From: Dromaius novaehollandiae
Lineage: Eukaryota > Chordata > Aves > Casuariiformes > Dromaiidae
Length of the DNA stretch: 64,000 bases
Direction of reading: 5' to 3'
Assembly (NCBI RefSeq): GCF_036370855.1
Contig: NC_088105.1
Coordinates: forward strand, 11,599,619 to 11,663,618
The position numbers and the translations under genes were made by a program. The notes below the pieces were generated by a model. It was given only the letters and a program-made list of their open reading frames with translations, did not search any database and was not told the DNA's origin. Position 1 is the first letter of the stretch; every line of letters begins with the position of its first letter. Of the stretch, positions 43,401 through 55,400 are shown piece after piece.

Positions 43401-46400
43401 GGCCAGACCGTGGGTGAAGTTTGGCAGGCCCAAAACCTTGCCACCGCAAGTGATGTCGTCCTGTCAGCCGGCTGCTGGGAGCTGTGTGACCAGAGCAAGA
43501 TCACGGCAAAGAGAATTAAAGGCCAAGCAGCTGCTGTGAAGGTAGGTGGGATGGCCTCTAGAGCGCCTTTGAGGCCCTGGACGTGAGGCAAGAAGGTGAG
43601 AGAAGGCTGAGGAGATAGATGCCCGCGGAGGGAGTTGTAGGTGTCAACGTAGGTGGGGAGCGGGAGCGATGGCCCTTCTGTCTCAGGGTTAGCTCTGGAT
43701 TCCGCTTGCTGGGTTTGGGGAGGGGGTCGGGGGCCCTGGAAGGGTTTGGCTCAACTGGTGACGTCTTCTGTGGGTCATGAAGCTGTTCCTGAAACCTTTT
43801 TGTTCTGTGTGCCTTTAGGTTACAGGCGTGGAACGGATGTCTGTGTGTCAACGTGAAGAACTCTTCTCTCAGTTTCCCCAAGCCCGGCTGAACTCCTCTT
43901 GTCCTGAACTGTCAGGTGAGCCCCAACTTGGTGATGTTCTGTGGCTGCCCAGAGAGAGAGGGGCGGGCTTCTTCAGGGGCCAGTGAGGAAGGCCCTCTGC
44001 CCTCTCCCGCTTGCACTTTGTATTCGCGCCTGTGGCCCCGCTGAGCTTCAGCGGAGGGGCTCGCTGCTTCCTCCGCCTTCCCGGGGGCTGCTCTGGCTGA
44101 GCCCCTGCAAGAGGAACAGAGGTGCAGAGGGAGGAGAATTGTTCTCCTCGAGTTCCAGCGCCAGCCCCCGCTTTCCAGCGCTGCCCCTAGGCAGGCTCGC
44201 AGCGCCATCCTGCCCGCGACCGCCTGGCTTTTCCTTCCTTAGGCATCCTGAGGCCCGCTGTTACCCTGGCCCCTTGTCACTCTCTGTGGAAGCTGCTGCG
44301 CAAGTACATCCCAGCGACGGTGCTGAGGAAGGTATGGCCACAGCTGCCGGGAGCTGCGTTTTTGGAGGGGAGGAGGAGCTGTGCGTTGCAGAGGGGCCGT
44401 TCTCAAGAAAGCAGACGAGCAAAGGAAAGGCCCCCTTAGGCGAGAACCTGGGGGAATTGGCACCATGTGGTGCCCGTGCCAGGAGGCTGCCCGCTGTGTG
44501 CTCCTGCAGGGAGAGGGGCGGGTGGCGGGAGGTGGATTTCCCTCTGTATTTTCCAGCGCTGTTGTTCTGGACGTGACTGTGGGATAAGAGCAAGCTTCCC
44601 CTGGAGTCCCCACAGCGTTGCTGAGGGTGGCCCCTTGTGTCCATGCCTGTAGCAAGGTGTGGTGTTCCTGGCGCTTGTTTCTCTGCTCAGGGATGTATTG
44701 CGTGCTTCGGTGTCTGTCCTGCAGAGGCCGCAGCCTGCTTTGCCCAGAAGGGCGGATTTATTCCTTGCTCTGATAGCAGCTGCTCTCAGTGCCCATGTGT
44801 GTGCTCTGCCTTGGTATCTGCTGCAGGCAGCAAGGGCTCAGGGAGAGCTGGCTGGTGAAGGTGTCCTGCTCTTGTCTTCCAGCTTGATGACAGACAGCCC
44901 CTGGACTACATGTCTGAGCTCCGGCCAGTCACCTGCCTGTTTGTCAAGCTGCATTTTGCTGCCCGTGTCAACTTAGCGCAGCTCTGCAAAGCTATCCAGG
45001 ACAGCAGCGTGATGATATCGGAGATCATCCGTCCTTACAAGGGCGAGATCAACAAGATCATCATGTTTGATAAAGTGAGTGTGGGGGAGCAGTCCACCCC
45101 GCAAAAGTGTGGGCAGCAAACGAGGGAAGTAGCTGTGTCTCTTGAGCGGTGGGGAAAGGAGAAGCAGCTCTGCCTCGGTGGTGGGATCAGCAATCGGCAC
45201 CCTCTGGCTCGGGGCTGCCCTGAGGTTCTGCCGGTCTCCACGGAGGCCGGAACCTCCCGGCGCGAGCCGTTTGCCGCAGGCGTTGTGACGAGGCGTGCTG
45301 TGCGTGTCCTTGGCAGGGCTGCACGTTCCTGTGTGTATTTGGACTCCCTGGAGAGAAGGTGCCCTACGAAAGCGTTCACGCCTTGGAAAGTGCTCTTAAA
45401 ATCTCCAAGGCGTGCTGCTCGAGGCCTATGAAAATCGAGTGAGTGGGGAGGCGTGTTGCTTGGGACGGCGCAGGGGAGGGAGGGATGGTTTCCCAGAGTG
45501 ACATGCCCTCTAGCTCGGCCTGCTTGTGTCAGTGACTTTCTGCTGGTCAGAGTTCTTTGGCCTGAGGGGAAGGGTCGAAAACTACCTGGCTGCTCTCCGC
45601 AGCCCGTTCCACCCGGGGGTGTCGTGCTGCTGAGCTCTGCCGGTCCCCGAGGTCTGCACTGCCAGGGTGGCTGGCGGTGCGAGGGAGAGGGGTGAGGGTA
45701 GGTGGGTGGGCAGGCGGGACTGTGCACGGACGCTGCTGACTGCCTGCCGCTCTCCGTGCGTGCCAGGGCGGTCTCCGTTGGGGTTACCAGTGGGACGGTG
45801 TTCTGCGGAGTCGTTGGCCATCGTGTGAGGCACGAATACACAGGTACGACGCGTCTGTCTGAGGAGCGGGTGGCTGGGCTGGGTCTGTTTGACCAGAGCA
45901 GTGTGCCAAAGGAAGAGGCGGAGTGGCCGGGAGCAACCTGTTGCCCGTGTCTGCTGGGCTCGGCCTGGGGCCTGTCAGGAATGACAAGAGGCAGAGCGGG
46001 TCCCGCTGTGGGGCGGGGGAAGGGGCTCAGAGCCTTGTTGTTCCTCTGGGTTGTGCTCCCAACGGTTTGGGGCTTGCCTGTGCTGGAGGGGAGGCAGCCG
46101 TTGGCCTTGAAGGGTGGAGTGGGTTGGTCTCCTAGGTACGTGACTGTGTGCTCTCTCTTTGTGGCAGTCATGGGCCAGAAGGTGAATTTGGCAGCCCGGC
46201 TGATGGAGAGCTACCCCGGCATAGTGTCCTGTGACACAGCAACCTACGCCACCTCTCAGCTGCCCTGTTCCTACTTCAAGGAGCTGCCAGAGGTGAAGAT
46301 GAAGGGGGTTGCGGATCCTGGCACCATCCATCAGTACCTGGGGATGTTGGAGAAGCTGTGAGTGTCCTCTTGGAGCAGGCTGGTTGGGGGCACGGTGGCA

Positions 46401-49400
46401 CTGGGGGTCCAGTCTTGGTCAGCAAAGAGTAGTTGTGCAGAAGAGAGCAAGCTGGCCTCTGCCCGGCCCTGCCATCCCTGGGGCTGAGAAGATGGAAAGC
46501 CAGAGCGTGGGTGTGCTTTTGGCCTGCCTACCTGAGTGCCCCTGCTGTTAGGGGACTAGGAGTGAGGCTGTAGGGATGCAGAAGGCTTGTTGGTGCCTGT
46601 AGGCACAATGGGCCTTGCAAGCTCTGTCCAAATGGCTTCCATCTGCGCTTTCTGCCCTGCGCTCGCTCCGTTGCATGCGAGACCACTGCAGCATTAATTC
46701 TGACCCACGGAGGGGGCTTTCTCCCAGCTGCTGCTGAGCATGAAGCTCACAGAAACCTTGTGGTTAGGCCTGTTCCCGTGGGAGAACGTGGGTCACTGGG
46801 ACTCTGTTCCTGATGGCTTCTTGCTGAAACTTCGGCTGTTGCCCCGGGCCGGGGTTTGGCAGTCTCTTTGGATGACGTTTTGGACGTTAACATTGCCATC
46901 CCCTTGAAACTCCCAAACTCGAGCCGAAGGTGCCTGGTGCTTGGCGTCTTGGCCCAAGAAGTCACCCTTGTCCTCCTGTTGCACACCCTGGCTTGAACCG
47001 ATAGATCTTGCTTGCCCGTCTTCACCGTGAGAGCATCTGTTCCAAGGCTCTGCTTCTGTAAACCGCTCCCTGGGAGCAAAGCCCGGGGAAGCAGTTGGCA
47101 GGACCAGAGACTCGTTTTGCTTGTCCTGCGTGGTCAAGCAGTGTGTTAGCCAGCAGCACTGCCTGGGTTCTTGCTCCTGTCTCTGCTTCCTTTGGGTTTG
47201 GCCTCTGGTGCTCGAGTCTTGCTACGGTCCGCTGTCCCGCTGTGGCCGTTGGGCGGCTCTGTGCCCGAAGTTTTCCTAGTGCTTCTTTGGTGTTTGCCCC
47301 CTCCGCTGGGTCAGCGTGAACTTTGGCGGTGGGAGCTGGGCAGGATAGCATCCCGCTCGAAAGAAGAGCGGGCACCCACGAGCAAGCGCATCCTCAGCTC
47401 CCCGCGTGACTCTACGTCCTCCAGCGTCTGCCCACTTAACTGACTTTTGTTTTTCTCTTCCCCCTTCTAGCATAGCTGGCATGGAGGTTCCGAAGGCGAG
47501 GTCCGCGTATCCCACCTTGCTCGGTAGGTGGAGAAGGCCTTGGTCTCCTGAAAGCCAATTTCTGGCCCTCGGTCCCTGTTAGTAGCACTCTGGGAACGGA
47601 GAAGCTTTTGCGAGGGATGCCGTTGCCTGCAGTGGCCCTAAGGGTTTGGCGCATACCTTGGCTCCTGGCTGGTTCCTATCTTTGGGGTTGCGCCGCAGCT
47701 AGAGGTGGGAAGCAGGACGATCCTGCCACGCTCCATAGCTAGCATGGGGGAACTTCTGAAGCGTGCAGTTGCTCGCAGCCTGAGAGCTGAGCTGATGCCC
47801 ATATTTGGGCTCGGGAAGGAGCTTTCCCTCTGTCCGACTGGCAGAGTTTATTTGGCAGTGTGTTCTCTACGTGGGAGTCCTCCGAGTTTGTTTCTCGGCA
47901 CCACCTGGCTCTGTGAGGAGCACCTGCTGCTGTGGAAACCGCAGGGCGCACTGTGTGCCTCTAAGGCCTGCTGCTGTTGCCAGCTGTTTGGGGACTGCAG
48001 CTGCTGCCTTAGCTGCAGGGCGCTGGGAAGCACGTTGCGGCTCCCGGTCCCCGGAGGAGACGTTCTGAGTCCCTTTTGGACACAGGTGCCTGCAGTGACT
48101 CCGACTGTCCCTTGCAGTCTTGTGCTGGGAAACTGGGGAGTTGTGGGAGGAGGTCTGGACCTCTTTGCCTGTGAGCGAGAGGCCAGGGAAGGAAAGAGGG
48201 CGTGGGAGCTGTGCTGTGAGTCAGGCCTCAGGGGAGGCGGGCCTGCTAGTGCCCTAAGGCAGGCAGAGGCGCAAAAGCGGAGGAGCTGTTTGGGTGGGAA
48301 GGAGCCCTGGCTGTAGGCAGGCTTGTAGATGCGGTGGCGGGAGGGTGCCGTGGTGGCGAGAGGGAAGGGTGCGGACGGTCCTTTGCTTTTCGGCTCGCTG
48401 CGACAGCTTGCTCTCTTGCTTGCCTGCACAGGTCGGGAGAAGGAGATGGCCCTCTTTGAAAGTTACTTGAAAGCCTACGTGGCTAGGAAAGAAAGCCGCA
48501 TCGTGGCATTTGAGGGCGTTATGGGCTCTGGAAAGAGCCATCTCCTCACTGAACTTGCCTATTTAGGCCAGGCTGCTGGGCACAGGTGAGTGTTGTTGAC
48601 GGGTACCTGTGGCTCACTTCCCCTGCCCACCCACTGATGTTCGTGGGCTCCTTGAGCCCCTCTGCCAGTGTGCCTGGCCCCTGGACTGCAGCCCTGAAAA
48701 GCCTCCTGGAGATGCTGCTTCGGAGCAGCTGCGTGCCCTCCTCCTAGCTCTTGAGGGAGCTAGAGGTGGCTTCTGGAGCCACTGCTCTTCCCCTTGCTGC
48801 TTTGGGCCAGGCACAAAGCAAAGGAGAGCCGGAGCTCAGGGCTTCTTGTGCCCCTCCAGACCAAAGAGAAGAAACCCTGGCCTGCCTGACAAATGCTGCT
48901 TGCACTGAAGAGCCCGTCTGGGGCCGTGTGTCCAGAGTGCCCTTGCCGTCGGCCCCCGATTACGCCTCTCTCCAAGAGCTTTGTCTTAGAAGGCTGTGGC
49001 TGTTTGGGGCGCTCTCTGAAGCTGTCTCTCTTGCTTCTGCATGGCAGGGTAGTGGCTGTGGAGCTGACGGAGCAGAACCTGAGGCAGGCCTGCTCTGCCA
49101 TGCACATGATGCTGGCTGTGGCCATGGGCCTCCAGGCCTGTCAGTCGTGCAGCGCCAGACAGCTCGTCCTGCAGCAAAAGCTCCGAGGGCTGATGGGAGA
49201 GAGCAGCTACTGCCTCCTCAATGTCCCTTTCCTGGTTAAGGTGAGAGTGAGAGCCCTCTCTGGCCAGGGCAAAGGCCTGCTTGTGAGCCGTCCTGTGGTT
49301 GCGGTCATTTGGCTGCTCTGCTGGGGAGTGGGCTTAGCTGCCTGGTGGCAAGAGCAGGGGGATACCACGGGCTTCTGTTTGGGGGCCTGGTGGGGGGGCT

Positions 49401-52400
49401 CTCTGTTTGGGCTGAGTTGAGGTGCCAGGCTGCTGCAGGCAGTTCCTGGTGTGTTGCTTAGCGGCCTGAAAGGGCATTGCAGAGAGGCTTTGAGATGGGG
49501 CTGATGAGCTGGTGCTGAGCTCACCGCTGCGCTCACGCTGCTCCATCCCAAGATGCCCATCATGAGGAAACAAGCTCTGCTTGTCCTGCCAAACGATTCC
49601 CCCTCCCCGGCCCCGGCCCAACCGCCCCCCAACCCCCAGCTCTGCCAGAGACCCTCAGCAGAGGAGCTCTGTTCTGGGCTCAGGGTGACATCCACACTGT
49701 GTCCCCTCCCCGTTGTGTTGGGGAGAGGTAAGATGCTGAGGGCAGCCGCGGCGTTTTGCTCAGTTAGGCTTGTGGGGGGGGTAGGCGTGCTGAAATGCCC
49801 TGAGAGGCTGCTTCTCTGTGACTGTGCTTTTCTGGCCAGTTTCCGCTGTCGGAGAAGGTCTCCAAGATGAGTGACGCTCAAAGGACAGCGGCACTGGAGT
49901 CAGTGCTTAAGAAAGTGCTACAGAAGGTGAGCAATTCTCTGTATCGTGGGTCGGAGAAGGAAAGCAAGCCGGCCGGCTGAGGGTTCTGCAGGAGAGTGGT
50001 GGGAGCTGGCGGGAGGACAAGGTACTGGAGTCCTTGCCCTTCCGAGGCTAAACTGCCCATGCCATGGCCCTGATAACTTTCTTCCTGTAAAGTTGGAGGG
50101 CACGTGCTCGGGAGGAGGAGCGGTGTCTTTCTGTGCTCCCTTGCCTGAGAGACCTTAAAGTCTCAGGGAGATTCTGAATGCACAAGTAGCTGGGGAGAGG
50201 AGAGAGACTTCGGAGCGTTCTCTGTCTGGAGAGAGGCCGGCCAAAGTTCCTCCTGCGGAAGATGCTTGAGAATCGCTCGGAATCCACCCTGAACAACCGC
50301 TTTGTTTCAGACGGTTGAAGAAGAAGTTGTCGTATTTGTCATCGACAACGCGCACTACATTGACGCGACCTCCTGGGCTTTTCTGTGGCGGATGCTCAGA
50401 GATGTCCCGGCCTTCCTGGTCATGGGCTTGGCTCCTGGTCGCTCTAGAAGACAGAGGCTTTGCAAAACTGCAGCAGACATCCTGAAGCTGCAGCAAACAA
50501 CCTGTGTCCATCTGGAAGAGCTGAAACCTTCAGCTGTTGTGCAGAAAGCCTGCCAGGCCCTTGGAGTTGTCAGCATGCCCCGGGCCCTAGAGACGTAAGT
50601 GCCAGGCAGGGCCTCTGAGCTCTTCCCGAGGGGTCGAACCTCTGCAGAGGGTGGAAGGGAAGGAACGCCCGGGAAAGGAAGCGCGCGGCTTCTGGAAGCG
50701 CCGCTGCGTCTAGGCAGCGTCAGAGCTGGCTTTCTCATGACACACGACGCTGGCAGTTGTGAGCTGAGAGTGGGCAGCTGCCTGGACACAGAGCATAGGA
50801 GGTGTCAGCCCTTGTGTGTTGCGCTGGAAGGCAGGCGGGCAGTGGTCCTGGGCCTTGGCGTGGCTGAGGTGTGGGAAGGCATTTGCCTAGGCGGCGGGGC
50901 TGATCTGCCGGGGCTGAGGCTCTCACTGGTGCTGGCGAGGGTCGAGGCTGCTGGGGACAGGAAAGACGAGGCTTGCTGCTCTGCGCCTTGGGCACTGTCC
51001 GCGACTGTTCTCCTGCGGCTTGCAGCAACCGCTGTATCTTGAGGGCAGCTCACGTGCCAGAGCCGGTGGGAGTCCTGGCCCGTTCAAAAGGGAGGTGTGG
51101 CTGTGGTGAAGACGCTGGTGCGAAGTGTGTCCCGCCTCGCTTTGCCTGTGTCAGTCCCTGCTGGATCTGCTCCTTTCCAGGTTCCTGATGCAGAGAAGCT
51201 ACGGGATCCCATATTACTGTGAGGAACTGCTGAGCCACCTTAATCGCCACAACATGCTCTTGTTCCACCCGCTGCGGAAGGATGGAAAAACGGAGGCCAA
51301 GTGGGAGAGCCTCTTCAGTAAGCACCTTTGTGGTGGGCTGCCTGGTTGCTGTGGTCCATCTTCCACAGCACATTCTTGCCCTGGGGTTCCCCTGTGAATT
51401 TGGCCCAGTCAGATGTTGCAGCAGTACCGAGCTTGGTGTGGATCAGGTGTGGGTTCCTCCATGCCTTGCTGCTGGGATAGGCCAAGCACGGGCTGGGGAG
51501 TCTTGGTGGCTTTGAGAGGGCCAGCGCTGCTGCTGTGGCAGAAAATTGCAAAGGAGGAGAAGAGAGGCTCCCTGGCACTAAGCTAAGCCCTGGAATGGTT
51601 TGGGACGAGCGTGACCTGGGGCGGTTATTCTGCAGCGGTGCCGAGAGTCACGTGGCTGCAGCGGTCCTTGTCGGCAGCCCCGCGGCTGGATTTCTGCTGC
51701 CGCTGACCCCAGGTCCCAGCTGCTGAAGACCTGCTGGGGGGTGAATGCTAAAGGGTGGAGGACGGAGGGAGGGCAGATGAGTAACGTGTGCAGGCAGGCA
51801 GTCACGGCACAAACTGCCTCCCTTTGATAATCGCTTTATCCTGCTCTCTCGCTCCGCTCAGCTTCTGCGATGGAGGCTTCTCCTGGGGCAGCATGCCACA
51901 GCTCCAGCGCGGGGAAGGACTGCAGGGTGTGCACCGTCAGACCTGACGTGAACCTGCAGAACACCGTGCTTCCCCCCACCCTGAAAGGTGAGGGGCCGAG
52001 CCCTGCTGGGGCATCGCCGGGCTTCTTTCCCGGGGCATTGGCTAGAGAGAGGCTGGGCGTCCGCGTGCTGCCGAGTTGCCCCTCTCAGCTCTGCTGGGAA
52101 GGTGGCTGTGGTCCCGCTGGCTCTTCCCGTCTCTAGGGGTGCTGGGTGGGAGGCTGTGAATGAGCATCCCTGCCCTCTAGCAAAGATGGGTGGCCTGGGT
52201 TGCGCCTGCCCAACGGGTTTGGTCCCTAGGAAGCAAGGCTAGAATCTACCATGTCCTGTGTGGAAGCTGATGCAGCCTCTGCAGCCTTGGTCTTGGGAGA
52301 GGGCAAGAGAGAGACCTGCGGCTTGTTTTTGACAGAGATTGCGCTGACTGAGCTGGACAGCATGGAGCCCTCAGAGCAGCTGGTTTTGAAGTGTGCAGCC

Positions 52401-55400
52401 ATCATCGGGCTGATGTTTACCACCGAGCTGCTGTTCCACATCCTTCCCACGTGGACCAAGGCTAAGATGGAGAAGGCATTGAACGTCCTGGTGAGAGGCC
52501 GCATCTTGAAGTGGCTGAAGGCTGAAAAGGTGGCGGAAGACAGCAGTGTTTCCACCGAGGGGTCCGTCGCCTCTCTGGAGGAAGAGTGCGGTAAGTGGTG
52601 ATACCACGGCCCTGGGAGCGCTGTAGGCTCCTGCCGCTCCCGGCCGTGTGCCTGGCGGGGCTCCCCAGGGCACGCCGCACTGTCCCCCCAGCGGTGTGTA
52701 ATGCCCAGGGCACCCTGGTAGTTAGGGATGGGTTGTTAAGAGCTCGGACAAGGAAATCTCAGGGGGCGCGTGTGCCCCAGGCTTTGTGCTGGAGGGAAAC
52801 GTTCCAGTGAGCTGCTCCGAGTGCCTCCGCTACCCTGCCTTGAAGCGCTGCTCAGTGCCTGTGCAGGGGAAGGGGCAGGAAACACCTGATGTCCCTGCCC
52901 AGCCTCCTGCAGTGTCCAGAGGGGAGGTGTTGTGCGTGGATTTTTATTCCCCGCTGGCGCCGGGGGGAGCGTGGGAAGCTGGGACCGCCTTGCAGAGCGG
53001 GAAGAAGGAGCTGGCTGTGGCTCGCTCCTGCTGCTGGCAGCATCGCCAGCTCCTTGCCGGAGCGCGGCTGAGCGCCGTCCGTTGGGAGGGAGGGCAGAGC
53101 AGCAGCCTGTTGCGCGGGCCATGCTAGTCTCAGCAAGGCGAACTGGGCCCTTTTGCTCTAGTGCTGCAAGGCTTTGAGCGCAGGAGCGCCGGTTTCCCGC
53201 CGAGGAGCCGCGCCAAGGCCTGTCTTTCACCTGCCGGCTGTGGCGGCCCTGCGCTCTGGCTGATGCCAAGCCCCGTTGCCTTTCAGGTGCCCAGAAGTGG
53301 TCCTCGGGTGAGACCGAGAAGACCGCGAGGCTGCAGTGCGGCGTCCTGGCCTTCTGCGCCCCGCTGCTGCGGGAGGCTGCCTATGAGCTGTGGCCCAAGG
53401 CGCAGAGGGTGGCCATGCACCACAAGTGCACGGCCTTCCTGCAGAGGCAAGTGCACAAGTGCCAGTGCTGCGGCGGAGGGGACTTTGTGGCTTTCCACCG
53501 CTTTGCCATCAGCGGCATCCAGGAGGGACAGAGCTGTGACGACTTCCCCAGCAAATGCTACTTGCCCAGCTGGGAGGCCTCCCTGGGCCAACCCGAGACG
53601 GAGCGAGATGAGCAGCCCACCACTTCGGGTACGTAATCTGCCGTGCCCTGGAGCCTGGGCCCTCCCCACTGTGGTTGCACAGTTAATGGAAGTGCTCCTG
53701 TCTCAAGCCCTGTCTGCAGAAGCCTTTCCCGGAAGCCTAGGGCTGCTTTCAGTGCAGTGCAGATGCGTTCGCAGGACTAGCTTAGGCCTCCAGTGAGCAC
53801 AGCTGCACGGCCAGAGACATGCTGTGGACCCAGCGTAGAGCCTCTGTGCCCTTGAGTGCCCTCCTGCGTTTCCCTGGAATTACCAGAGCGCAGCCCATCT
53901 CCTTGCAGTGCCAAGAGCCTCAGGGTTGCACCCCCCAGCCCAGCAGGCCGAGGTGTGTTTCCTGGTGGGTCCGCTACACTTGCCGGAAACATAACAGCCC
54001 TGCGGCGAAGGCAGATCGCAGGGGAAGGGGCCAGGAAGAGATGCGCCGTCGGCGCCTTGACTCTGCTCTCCTCCTCTGCTACAGCATGCCAGATGTAGCT
54101 CTTCCCCCTTGTGAGGTGAGAGGTGTTTAACTTGTGCTTTGTTTCCAGAGACTGCAAAAGCGCTGCAGGAAGGGAAGAGCGTCCTGGTGGTGACTTCTCG
54201 GTGAGGAGAGGAGGTTTTGATTATCTCTGGAAGTCAGCGGGCTCAGGGTCTCCAGAGGGGGCAAGTGGAGTTCCCAGTTTTGCCGGCTAGCTGTGACACT
54301 AGCTTAGGCAAGAGCTGGCCTGTTGGGTGGGAGCTGGGATGCGATGGCCCAGGAGATGAGCATCCTTGAGGAAGCCCGGGGGCTCCCAGTGAGGATGGCC
54401 ACGCTAGGGTGGAGCAGCCCTGGCTTTCTAGCTGTACGAGAGCAATGTTGCGAGCCGGGTAGCAGAAAAGCAGCCGCTGGGAGCAGGGAGGCTTGTGGAA
54501 GGTGCCGCAAATGCCCGCTTGTCATCTTGCCTGCCTAAAAGACTAATGTTGCTCCAGAGCAGCGTCAGCAAAGGCTAATGCCAAAGCAATAGCTGGCCAC
54601 TGCTTGAAAGGGGAGGTGTTGCTCCTCGTCTCACTTTTGCCCTGCCTGGCCAGGCTCTCCTTGTGCTCTGGGGCTGCGGGGCTCCCGAAGACTGCCCAGT
54701 GCACTGGTTGACATTGCTGCAGTGGGAGAGAACAAATCTTGCCAAAAAGCACTGGGTTAGTGGGTGGTACTGGCTTTGCTTGCAGTCAGGGGAGAGCCAA
54801 AGCTCTCGAGCGAGGAGAGAAGGCAGCAGAAGAGCGGAAGGGAGGAAGGAGCATGGGGGGGGAGAGAAAGCAAGGTTGGGGGGACCCAGGCCACTCAGGG
54901 GTCGGCCGCGTCGACCCACTGTCACATGGAATGCCACTGGGAAACTGGTTGCCATTGTGTGGGGCAGACAGAAGAACCAACCAGCGCGCTCGTATGATGC
55001 ATGCGTGCGTGTGGCCTTGTGCTGCGCTGGAATGTGCTGTCGGTCTCGGCAGCCAGACCAGCGCAGGTGACACTCGCGTGTCTCTTCTTTCTCCGTGATC
55101 TTGTCTCCGAGTAGAGCGACGCAGCGGTTTCTGGCCAAGACCGAACAGATCCCTACGGTGGCCAGCGAGACCAAAGGGATGCGCGGTGCCGTGCGTTCCT
55201 GCGAATGCAAGGCCATCGTGGAATTGGTGCTCGTGCCCTTGGCTCACCACCACATGGCAATGGGCAACGATGCCAGAGCCCTTTATTATCTGCTGGAGTG
55301 CGCGGCTGCCTACTTGCACGTCTGCGACAACTACCTGGTGAGCTGCCCTGCTTGCCAGAGCCCACTGCACATGGAGTCCTCTCAGCGGCCTTGCCCTGGG

